This document shows positions 1 to 5,529 of a DNA stretch of 7,285 bases, piece after piece (position 1 is the stretch's first letter; the number at the start of each line of letters is the position of its first letter). The position numbers were made by a program, and so were the translations under genes. Below the pieces are notes generated by a model. The model was not told where the DNA came from, ran no database searches, and saw only the letters and a program-made list of their open reading frames with translations. The stretch comes from JBCBTJ01 sp964597685 (GTDB lineage: Bacteria; Pseudomonadota; Alphaproteobacteria; Caulobacterales; Hyphomonadaceae), in assembly GCA_964597685.1 (NCBI GenBank), contig CAZQZC010000141.1, forward strand, positions 1-7,285, written 5' to 3'.

Positions 1-175
1 CACGACCGCGAAAGCGCTCCTGCATGCGACGCATTTGTTCCTCGATATCCGAGCGTTTGCCCCCGCCGGAGCCGCCGCCCGGCCGGTTCCACGGCGACTT
101 TCCGTCACCATTGCCGGAGCCGCCCGGTCCGCCGCCCCAAGGGCCTTTTCCGCCGCTGTCCTCGTTCCAGGGCAT
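1..175 (-). CDS. hflK: HflK, FtsH protease modulator (N-terminal fragment)
   Basis: Only the first 58 codons are present; the gene continues beyond the left edge. HflK pairs with HflC in an inner-membrane SPFH/prohibitin-type assembly that encloses and modulates the FtsH AAA+ protease (family knowledge). The visible part is the cytoplasmic leader: it begins MPWNEDSGGKGPWGGG, is very rich in Gly and Pro, repeats the Pro-Trp pair at residues 2-3, 12-13 and 28-29, and passes into a charged helix with a DIEEQMRRMQERFRGR pattern at about 43-58. This Gly/Pro/Trp leader followed by a short charged helix is characteristic of alphaproteobacterial HflK; the transmembrane and SPFH domains lie outside. 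The ATG at 173-175 is preceded on the minus strand by AAAAGGAGG (182-190), an excellent Shine–Dalgarno, which fixes the start. The position downstream of folA on the same strand agrees with the usual thyA–folA–hflK–hflC order, though three genes intervene here. Confidence 0.88.
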   Translation of the reverse strand, partial: MPWNEDSGGKGPWGGGPGGSGNGDGKSPWNRPGGGSGGGKRSDIEEQMRRMQERFRGR

Positions 176-181
176 CAAGCC

Positions 182-190
182 CCTCCTTTT
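182..190 (-). promoter_or_regulatory. Strong ribosome binding site of hflK
   Basis: On the minus strand this reads AAAAGGAGG, a near-perfect anti-16S match, six bases from the hflK ATG. It decides the start codon of a gene whose body is not in the window and suggests efficient translation. Confidence 0.8.
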
Positions 191-199
191 CACGTCTGA

Positions 200-252
200 T
201 TGATCTTCGCTTGTTGAGTCGCGATATGTGCACGCCCACCCCTCCGCTTCAA
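200..252. promoter_or_regulatory. Putative overlapping divergent promoters of mrp and hflK
   Basis: The 87-bp spacer must serve both divergent genes. On the plus strand TTGATC (200-205) and GATATG (223-228) are 17 bp apart, placing an mrp transcript start near 235. On the minus strand TTGAAG (252-247) and CATATC (228-223) are 18 bp apart, pointing to hflK. The same hexamer at 223-228 would serve as -10 for both, so the two promoters would exclude each other. A GANTC site (GAGTC, 216-220), the target of the alphaproteobacterial CcrM methylase, lies just beside it. Each hexamer matches the sigma-70 consensus only partly, so this is a by-eye candidate. Confidence 0.3.
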
Positions 253-262
253 GGACGCGACT

Positions 263-1408
263 ATGTTCAAGCCCGCGGCGAAACGTCGACAGGAGATCGA
301 AACAGCCGTTCGCGAAGCGCTCGGCCGCCCAACCTGGCTGCAATCCGTCACGGTAACGGATGATGGAATTGTGCGGCTTGTTGTCGAAGCCGACCCGGAC
401 GATCTGGCATTGGCCGAAGCGCGGCGGATGGAGGTGGAATCGACGGCTCGGTCGGTAAAGGGCGTGGCCGACGCCAGCGCAGTTCTAACCGCCGAGCGTA
501 AAGCGCCGCCGTCTCAGAGCACGCAGCGGGTGCGCAAGGGCGCTCGCTTGTCCGACGACGCGCTGCGCCAAGGCGCGCCAGGTCCCCGGCCGCAGCAGGC
601 TGAGATCGCACATGTGCAGCGAATACTCGCCGTCGCCAGCGCGAAAGGCGGCGTCGGCAAGTCCACAATCGCGGCAAACCTAGCGGTCGCGTTGGCGCGG
701 CGCGGTTTGAACGTTGGCCTGCTGGACGTGGACATCTACGGGCCTTCGCTGCCGACCATGTTGGGCGCCACCGACGCGCAGCCGTCCAGTGGGACCGATA
801 AGAAACTGCGGCCTGTCGAAGCGCACGGCCTGAAAACCATGTCGATCGGCTATCTGTCGGATCCCGACGCTCCGATGATCTGGCGGGGCGCCATGGTGAT
901 GTCGGCCATTACGCAAATGCTGAACGACGTCGCGTGGGGATCCGAAGGCGCGCCATTGGACGTTCTTGTTCTGGACACGCCGCCCGGCACCGGAGACGCT
1001 CAATTGACCCTCGCCCAGCGTGTTCCCCTGACCGCAGCGCTCCTTGTGACGACGCCGCAGGAAGTGGCTCTGGCCGACGTCCGCAGAGGTGCGGCGATGT
1101 TCGCCAAGACCCATGTGCCGGTCCTCGGCGTGGTGGAGACGATGTCCTGGTTCGACGACCCCTTCGGCCAGCGTCACGCCTTGTTCGGCGAGGGCGGTGG
1201 TCGGCGCATGGCGGAAACGCTAGGGCTTCCGCTTTTGGCGGAGATCCCGATCCTTCAGTCAATCCGCGAAGGTGGAGACGCCGGCCGCCCGGCCGCACTA
1301 GGCGACGACGCTGCTAGCGATGTGTTTAAAGCGCTCGCCGAACGGGTCTGGACCGATCTCGACGACCTGAAGACAAAATCCCCGCCTGTGATCATTTTCG
1401 AGGAGTGA
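263..1408 (+). CDS. mrp: Mrp/ApbC/NBP35-family P-loop Fe-S cluster carrier, lacking cysteines
   Basis: Cytoplasmic ATPase of the Mrp/ApbC group, which carries or helps transfer iron-sulfur clusters to apoproteins (family knowledge). Residues about 8-80 resemble the MIP18/DUF59 domain fused to the N-terminus of bacterial Mrp, followed by a polar linker (80-115). The NTPase has the deviant Walker A AKGGVGKST (127-135, signature Lys128 and Lys133), switch I DVDIYGPS (155-162) and switch II DTPPGTGD (238-245). The segment that carries the CxxC cluster ligand in ApbC reads MSWFDDPFGQRH (294-305), and the whole 381-residue protein has no cysteine, so it cannot hold a cluster by the usual ligands. 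I recall CxxC loss in other alphaproteobacterial Mrp proteins, so this may be a lineage trait. The ATG at 263 has AAGGA (251-255) seven bases upstream. The gene is divergent from hflK and followed at 44 bp by a membrane-protein gene on the same strand. Confidence 0.93.
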   Translation: MFKPAAKRRQEIETAVREALGRPTWLQSVTVTDDGIVRLVVEADPDDLALAEARRMEVESTARSVKGVADASAVLTAERKAPPSQSTQRVRKGARLSDDALRQGAPGPRPQQAEIAHVQRILAVASAKGGVGKSTIAANLAVALARRGLNVGLLDVDIYGPSLPTMLGATDAQPSSGTDKKLRPVEAHGLKTMSIGYLSDPDAPMIWRGAMVMSAITQMLNDVAWGSEGAPLDVLVLDTPPGTGDAQLTLAQRVPLTAALLVTTPQEVALADVRRGAAMFAKTHVPVLGVVETMSWFDDPFGQRHALFGEGGGRRMAETLGLPLLAEIPILQSIREGGDAGRPAALGDDAASDVFKALAERVWTDLDDLKTKSPPVIIFEE

Positions 1409-1421
1409 TCAGGCTTCCCAG

Positions 1422-1442
1422 GTCTTCGACCGCGTCGTAGAC
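1422..1442 (+). other. Hairpin in the mrp–membrane gene junction
   Basis: GTCTTCGAC (1422-1430), a CGC loop and GTCGTAGAC (1434-1442) form a 9-position stem with a single T·T mismatch. It starts 14 bases after the mrp stop and ends ten bases before the next start codon. There is no T-tract after it, so it is not a canonical terminator. It could shield the 3' end of mrp mRNA, act as a weak terminator, or control access to the poorly defined ribosome binding site just downstream. Seen in sequence; function is inference. Confidence 0.4.
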
Positions 1443-1452
1443 AGATTGTGGG

Positions 1453-2172
1453 ATGAGGCAGGCGTTGCGGGACCGCTTCGGCGATTGGCGAACAATCGTT
1501 GGTTTGATCGGCGTTTCGGCGTTGACGATCCAATTATTGCGGCTGTCGGGATACTTCCTCGAACTTGTGGGCCTCGCGGCGGTCATCGTTGAATTCTTCG
1601 ACGACCTGCTTCCTCAATTTACGCTGGTCGTTAATATTGCGCTGGGTCTCGACCTAACCGGGCTTGATATTCTGGCAGTCACCTGCGCGATTGCAGCCAC
1701 TCTAATCGTCTTGTCCAGTATATCTTATAAGAATGCGATGAAGACCTGGTATATTTTCCGGTTTTTCCTAATTCCGTATGCGTTAATTATCATCATTCTG
1801 TCGATCGTCATCCAATCGGCGGCGCCATTCTATGAGTTCGTCAGCTTCACTGAGGCCTGCGAGGCCGGAGACAGCGACGCCGAGCAATTCTACGGCAGTT
1901 CTTGCGAAGAGCTTGAAGCGATCGGGGGCGCATTCAACGGCGCGGAGGACACCGGCGGCATGCCGCGGGACGTGATGATCATCGCCGTCGTCTCTGTCTA
2001 CATGGCTTTGATCCTGCCCCTGGCCGCGGCTGGAATTTTCTTTTTCAAGCGCCTGAATATCAACAGGTTGGTTGTGCGCAATCTCTCAGCCATCGCAACG
2101 GCGCTGTTGATCGTCTCTTTGTCGCAGATCGCTTCAGGCGAATTCAATCCCGCAAACTGGCTTAAGCATTGA
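1453..2172 (+). CDS. Hypothetical multi-pass membrane protein
   Basis: I do not recognise this 239-residue protein. Hydrophobic segments lie at about 13-33, 36-49, 55-66 (weak), 71-91, 101-121, 173-197 and 208-226, giving roughly five to seven membrane passes. A charged stretch at 92-98 (KNAMK) and the basic KRLNINR at 199-205 look cytoplasmic. The only long soluble part is an acidic loop, about 122-172, with Cys136 and Cys151 and many Asp/Glu; if periplasmic, the two cysteines could form a disulfide. No catalytic or transport motif stands out. The ATG at 1453 is the first possible start but has only a weak GTGGG before it, and a hairpin (1422-1442) lies just upstream, so translation may be weak or coupled to mrp. 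The middle (about 1690-1810) is richer in A+T than the neighbours. The stop overlaps the end of the convergent SMP-30 gene. It is probably co-transcribed with mrp. Confidence 0.75.
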   Translation: MRQALRDRFGDWRTIVGLIGVSALTIQLLRLSGYFLELVGLAAVIVEFFDDLLPQFTLVVNIALGLDLTGLDILAVTCAIAATLIVLSSISYKNAMKTWYIFRFFLIPYALIIIILSIVIQSAAPFYEFVSFTEACEAGDSDAEQFYGSSCEELEAIGGAFNGAEDTGGMPRDVMIIAVVSVYMALILPLAAAGIFFFKRLNINRLVVRNLSAIATALLIVSLSQIASGEFNPANWLKH

Positions 2173-2187
2173 AGTTCAGCTTGAGCC
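2159..2187. terminator. Hairpin at convergent gene overlap, possible bidirectional terminator
   Basis: GGCTTAAGC (2159-2167) pairs with GCTTGAGCC (2179-2187), nine pairs with one G·T wobble on the plus strand. Inside, TGA (2170-2172) can pair with TCA (2176-2178), giving about 12 pairs around a three-base loop with a two-base bulge. It spans the stop codons of both convergent genes. Neither strand has a real T-tract after it (AGTTTG on the minus strand is the nearest), so Rho-independent termination is uncertain; stabilising both 3' ends is the alternative. The stem also encodes the C-termini of both proteins, so part of it may be chance. Confidence 0.4.
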
Positions 2188-3079
2188 CCGGTTCGGGCCA
2201 TCTACATTTCGCCAGCTGCCCGGAGCTTGAAAGGGTCACCCATGCGTCGTGCATATCGTCTCCGCCGAAGCAGATATTGGTGACAAGCGGATCCGGAAAC
2301 GCAAAATGCTCGAACGACCCATTGGGCGCGATCTGCGTGATTCCGCCGTTCAGGATCGTCGCAACGCAGACCTTGCCGGACGCCGTGACAGCCAGGCTGT
2401 CGAAATACTGCAATCCGCCCGGGCCGGCGACGACATAACCCTGTTGCAACAGGCCGAGGCCGGCTTTGGCGACGCCCGGACTTTCGAGATCGAACGCCCA
2501 GAGGCGGCCCGGAATTGTATCGGCCATGTAGACGACGTCTTCATCGGGCGACAGGCCGACGCCGTTTGGCGTCACGAGACTATGGGCGACTTCAACAACG
2601 TCGGAAAAGCCCGGTTTGGCGTAGTAGAGCGCGCCCATGTCGCGCTGGCGCGTATCGCCATAGGACTTGCCAAGATCCGTGAAATAGAAACCTCCCGCCT
2701 TGTCGAAGACGATGTCGTTCGGGCCCTTGAGCTTGTATCCAGCGACCTCGTCGAAAAGGCGCTCAACCTTGCCGGTTGCGAGATCGACGCGCTCCACGCG
2801 ACCGCCCGAATAGTCGGCTGACGCATGGCCGGGGATCAACATGCCGCCGATATCATGCCATTCGAAGCCGCCATTGTTACAGACATAAAGCGCGCCGTCG
2901 GGACCAATGGCGGCGCCGTTCGGGCCGCCGCCTGGCTCTGCGATCGTCTCAGTTTTGCCGCCGGGCGACACGCGGGTGATGGAGCCTCTCGCAATCTCAA
3001 CCAAGATCATCGAGCCGTCGGCCATAACAACGGGGCCTTCGGGGAAGCCAAGTCCGTCGGCGACGATCTGAATGTCCAT
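2162..3079 (-). CDS. SMP-30/gluconolactonase/LRE-like region family protein
   Basis: A 305-residue protein of the SMP-30/gluconolactonase family: six-bladed beta-propeller, metal-dependent hydrolases that mostly open sugar lactones (family knowledge). Diagnostic features are GFPEGP (11-16) with metal ligand Glu14, GPNGAAIGPDG (52-62), GPNDIVFD (119-126), TPNGVGLSPDE (170-180) and YFDSLAV (225-231). Glu14, Asn121, Asn172 and Asp227 correspond to the Glu/Asn/Asn/Asp metal and substrate site of human SMP-30. No signal peptide is visible, so it is probably cytoplasmic. The exact substrate cannot be read from sequence. The open frame continues upstream to a TTG at 3154, but the ATG at 3077-3079 has GGGAG seven bases before it and gives the typical family N-terminus, so I chose it. 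It lies 87 bp downstream of folA on the same strand, likely co-transcribed, with no obvious metabolic link. Its stop overlaps the convergent membrane gene by 11 bp. Confidence 0.9.
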   Translation of the reverse strand: MDIQIVADGLGFPEGPVVMADGSMILVEIARGSITRVSPGGKTETIAEPGGGPNGAAIGPDGALYVCNNGGFEWHDIGGMLIPGHASADYSGGRVERVDLATGKVERLFDEVAGYKLKGPNDIVFDKAGGFYFTDLGKSYGDTRQRDMGALYYAKPGFSDVVEVAHSLVTPNGVGLSPDEDVVYMADTIPGRLWAFDLESPGVAKAGLGLLQQGYVVAGPGGLQYFDSLAVTASGKVCVATILNGGITQIAPNGSFEHFAFPDPLVTNICFGGDDMHDAWVTLSSSGQLAKCRWPEPGLKLNFNA

Positions 3080-3166
3080 GTGCGCGCTCCCATGCCTGAT
3101 TCGAGAGACAGCGTCGCGCAGGCTGTCGCTGCGGGCAAGGGCGGTGATGGCCAAGTCAGGCCGGCG

Positions 3167-3688
3167 CTACGGTTTGCGCTCCAGCCTGCGAAGTCTGAAA
3201 CTGAACTCGTTTCGCTCGCCAGATTCAAATCGCTCAGACGACGCCTCCGTCCAGCACGCCTCGTCAAAATCCGGAAACACTACGTCGCCGTCGGGATCGG
3301 CCTCCACCTCCGTCAGGTAAATCCGGTCTGTCCGCGCCAAGGCGGCGGCGTAGATCTGTGCGCCGCCAATGACGAACACCTCGCCGGCGCCCTGCCGCCT
3401 GGCGACGGCCTTGGCCGCATTGATCGCCGGCGCAAGCCCGGAATAGACGCGCGCGTCGTCGGCCGCATAGGACCAGTCCCGGCTGAGAACGATGTTACAC
3501 CGCCCGGGCAAGGGGCGCTTCGGAAAACTCTCCCACGTCTTCCGGCCCATGATAACCGGCTTGCCCATCGTAATGCGCTTGAAGGCTGCCATGTCGTCCC
3601 TCAAGCGCCATGGCAGGTCGCCGTCGGCGCCGATAACGCCGTTGCGCCCGCGCGCGGCAATGATGGCGACTTTGATCTCTGAGACCAA
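3167..3688 (-). CDS. folA: Dihydrofolate reductase
   Basis: Reduces dihydrofolate to tetrahydrofolate with NADPH, replacing the folate that thymidylate synthase oxidises; cytoplasmic. The 173-residue protein has the full family pattern: IKVAIIAARGRNGVIG (5-20), LPW (25-27) in the Met20-type loop, catalytic Asp32 (equivalent to E. coli Asp27), PVIMGRKTWES (44-54), PLPGR (59-63), and VIGGAQIY (106-113) with the cofactor Gly-Gly pair. Start: a TTG at 3686-3688 has GGAGAG seven bases upstream, whereas the in-frame GTG at 3701-3703, which would add five residues (GTG plus ESSS), has no visible ribosome site; I prefer TTG, moderately. No ATG exists upstream of the conserved core. The SMP-30 gene follows 87 bp downstream; thyA lies further upstream on the same strand, separated by the oppositely oriented VUT gene, so folA needs its own promoter. 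Confidence 0.95.
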   Translation of the reverse strand: MVSEIKVAIIAARGRNGVIGADGDLPWRLRDDMAAFKRITMGKPVIMGRKTWESFPKRPLPGRCNIVLSRDWSYAADDARVYSGLAPAINAAKAVARRQGAGEVFVIGGAQIYAAALARTDRIYLTEVEADPDGDVVFPDFDEACWTEASSERFESGERNEFSFRLRRLERKP

Positions 3689-3774
3689 GGAACTACTCTC
3701 CACTGTTCGCCGAGCCCGCGCTTCGGCCCGGAGACCTGAGTGCTGGTTCGATTATGGGGCGCGGACCGGCTCCG

Positions 3775-3804
3775 TTGTAATTGGAATTGCACTCTATTCG
3801 TCAA
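3775..3804 (-). promoter_or_regulatory. Putative folA promoter
   Basis: On the minus strand TTGACG (3804-3799), a good alphaproteobacterial -35 box, is followed after 18 bp by TTACAA (3780-3775), a weaker -10. This would give a leader of about 80 bases before the TTG start. folA has no same-strand gene immediately upstream, so a promoter is expected here. The element overlaps the leader of the divergent VUT gene. Confidence 0.35.
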
Positions 3805-3822
3805 GTATGCACGGGGCTCACA

Positions 3823-4569
3823 ATGCTCGGAGACATCATCGACATTATCGCCTACCGTGATCGCGCGGATTTATCGTGGGTTGCGCCCGGGTTAATCGCA
3901 ACCTTCTCTTTAATATATTATTTAAAAGGACGCGTTTGGGCATTTATATACGTGGCAATCATTCCATTACTCAATTGGTCTTTTGCCAACGTGGAGAGTT
4001 TTGTTTTATTTCAGCCTAGCGAAAACTTCCCAAAAGGTGTGAACATTAATCCATTGACGATGGTTACGGGATTAGTGTTCGTCCTGCGAGATTTTATTCA
4101 GCGCGAGATTGGCCACAAGGTTCTGATTGTTATGGCCTTGGCCATAGCGTGGTCGTTTTATTATTCGTGGCCAGTGATCGCGCTGGCGTCAGGATTGGCG
4201 TTCGCAATCTCGGAAACGGTCGATTGGCTGCTGTTCACATTCACGAAATATCGTCTCTCGACCCGCATCCTGTTGTCGAGCGCTGTCGCCGCCCCGCTGG
4301 ATACGACCGTTTTCCTGTACGGCGCAGGCCTCGCAGTGCATCAGAAATCGCTGGCCGATCGGGCGCTGATCCTAGAGGACATGGCGGGCGCCCCATCCGC
4401 GGCGATCGATGCAGCGCTCTCGGCGACGCCCGTTATCGAGGTCGCCGACCAATTCCATCTGGCGAATTGGGTTGTGTTCGTTATTGGCAAGATGGTCGGC
4501 GCCGTCGTCGTCTCGTGGATGATCCGGCAACGCGAATTGTCCGGGAATGTCGATCCGACCACCGCTTGA
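3823..4569 (+). CDS. VUT-family membrane transporter (YhhQ-like)
   Basis: A 248-residue integral membrane protein that I assign to the VUT/YhhQ family (DUF165), whose characterised member E. coli YhhQ imports queuosine precursors preQ0/preQ1 (family knowledge). Hydrophobic segments are at about 17-34, 37-55, 75-89, 99-117, 118-138, 148-170 and 212-234. Family-like signatures are NWSFANVE (51-58), VLRDFIQREIGHK (87-99) with the Arg-Asp pair, AISETVDWLLF (128-138) and SSAVAAPLDTTVFL (152-165) with an intramembrane Asp160. A polar stretch of about 40 residues (172-211) before the last helix is longer than I expect for YhhQ. The ATG at 3823 with GGGG (3813-3816) is preferred over the in-frame TTG at 3781. 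The first half uses several TTA and ATA codons, unlike the GC-rich second half. It sits between folA and thyA, both on the other strand, and its stop is 8 bp from the end of thyA. The substrate is uncertain. Confidence 0.75.
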   Translation: MLGDIIDIIAYRDRADLSWVAPGLIATFSLIYYLKGRVWAFIYVAIIPLLNWSFANVESFVLFQPSENFPKGVNINPLTMVTGLVFVLRDFIQREIGHKVLIVMALAIAWSFYYSWPVIALASGLAFAISETVDWLLFTFTKYRLSTRILLSSAVAAPLDTTVFLYGAGLAVHQKSLADRALILEDMAGAPSAAIDAALSATPVIEVADQFHLANWVVFVIGKMVGAVVVSWMIRQRELSGNVDPTTA

Positions 4570-4577
4570 ACGGGCGA

Positions 4578-5372
4578 TCAAACAGCGACGGGCGCTTTGA
4601 TGTGGGGATGAGGGTCGTATCCTGTCAGCGTGAAATCCTCGTAGGCCCAACCGAACAGATCCGTCTTGCCCTCAGCCAGCTTGAGTCGCGGCGGCGTCCG
4701 AGGCTCCCGAGTCAGCTGTAATTCCGCTTGATCGAGGTGATTAAGGTAGAGGTGGGCGTCGCCGAGCGTATGGACGAACTCGCCGGGCTGAAGGCCGGCG
4801 GCGCGCGCCATCATCAATGTCAGCAAAGCATAGGATGCGATATTGAACGGCACACCGAGGAAGACGTCGGCAGAGCGCTGATAGAGCTGGCAATTCAGTC
4901 GGCCGTTCATCACATTGAATTGAAACAGGCAATGACACGGCGGCAAGGCCATGTCGTTCACGTCCGCCGGGTTCCAGGCTGAGACGACCAGCCTTCGTGA
5001 ATTTGGATTCGTCCGGATTTCTTGAAGCACCCAAGAGATCTGATCAATCGTGTCGCCGTCGGGCGCCGCCCAGCTTCGCCATTGCTTGCCGTAAACCGGC
5101 CCAAGCTCGCCGTCAGGGTCGGCCCATTCATCCCAAATGGACACGCCGCGCTCCTGTAGCCAACGCACGTTGGTGTCGCCGCGCAGAAACCAGAGCAATT
5201 CGTAAACAACTGATTTTAAGTGAATTTTCTTCGTCGTCAGCAGCGGAAATCCCGTCGCCAAGTCGAACCGCATCTGGCGCCCGAACACCCCGATCGTTCC
5301 GACACCGGTGCGATCGGCGCGCCGGACGCCTGTGTCCAGAATATCTCTCAAGAGGTCGTGATATTGCCGCAA
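4578..5372 (-). CDS. thyA: Thymidylate synthase
   Basis: Makes dTMP from dUMP using methylene-tetrahydrofolate as carbon donor and reductant, releasing dihydrofolate for FolA; cytoplasmic homodimer. The 264-residue protein has the same length as E. coli ThyA and conserves its active-site positions without gaps: Arg21, Glu58, Trp80, Cys146 in PPCHCLFQF (144-152), the QRSADVFLG stretch (165-173) with Arg166 and Asp169, Asn177, His207 and Tyr209, and the C-terminal HIKAPVAV (257-264). The frame stays open for 53 more codons to an ATG at 5531, but that extension has no counterpart in the family and overlaps the divergent tadG-like gene. A TTG at 5370-5372 aligns with the E. coli start (TTG-R-Q-Y against M-K-Q-Y) and has GGCGGAG seven bases upstream, so I place the start there. 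The stop lies 8 bp from that of the convergent VUT gene. Confidence 0.96.
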   Translation of the reverse strand: MRQYHDLLRDILDTGVRRADRTGVGTIGVFGRQMRFDLATGFPLLTTKKIHLKSVVYELLWFLRGDTNVRWLQERGVSIWDEWADPDGELGPVYGKQWRSWAAPDGDTIDQISWVLQEIRTNPNSRRLVVSAWNPADVNDMALPPCHCLFQFNVMNGRLNCQLYQRSADVFLGVPFNIASYALLTLMMARAAGLQPGEFVHTLGDAHLYLNHLDQAELQLTREPRTPPRLKLAEGKTDLFGWAYEDFTLTGYDPHPHIKAPVAV

Positions 5373-5529
5373 AAATACACTCCGCCGAATCGATCGCGCC
5401 AAAATCCCCCAACCCGCCGTCCGCTTCAAGCCGGCAGGCCGCGCACCGGAACGAATCCCAAAGGTTAACGAAGTCTCGCCGCCCTGACGAAAATCCAAAA
5501 CCAAACGCTCACGGCGCGGAAACGACGCC
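5373..5529. other. Divergent intergenic region, thyA / TadG-like gene
   Basis: This 157-bp spacer must hold the thyA promoter and perhaps that of the TadG-like gene. It is open in the thyA frame but has no coding similarity that I can see. Two GANTC (CcrM) sites lie at 5387-5391 and 5453-5457. On the plus strand TTAACG (5465-5470) and GAAAAT (5489-5494), 18 bp apart, are a weak promoter candidate for the TadG-like gene; GTTAAC at 5464-5469 also resembles half of a CtrA box. I could not identify a convincing thyA promoter. Confidence 0.4.

Noticed and set aside
680..1177. A 165-codon minus-strand open frame inside mrp
   Set aside because: It is opposite conserved P-loop ATPase coding sequence and has no protein-like motif or membrane pattern.
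2249..2821. A 190-codon plus-strand open frame antisense to the SMP-30 gene
   Set aside because: It is fully within a confidently assigned gene on the other strand, with no recognisable motif and no ribosome site that stands out.
2825..3682. A 285-codon plus-strand open frame antisense to folA and the SMP-30 gene
   Set aside because: It lies opposite two well-supported genes, shows no domain pattern, and has the Arg/Ala/Gly-rich composition of a shadow frame in GC-rich DNA.
3704..3822. A preQ1 riboswitch ahead of the VUT gene
   Set aside because: I looked for a short H-type pseudoknot with an A-rich tail near the start codon and saw none.
4577..4601. An inverted repeat ATCAAA...TTTGAT between the convergent VUT and thyA ends, considered as a terminator
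   Set aside because: The stem is only 6 bp plus 3 bp across a 2-base bulge, has no T-tract, and lies mostly inside the conserved thyA C-terminal codons, so base pairing may be incidental.
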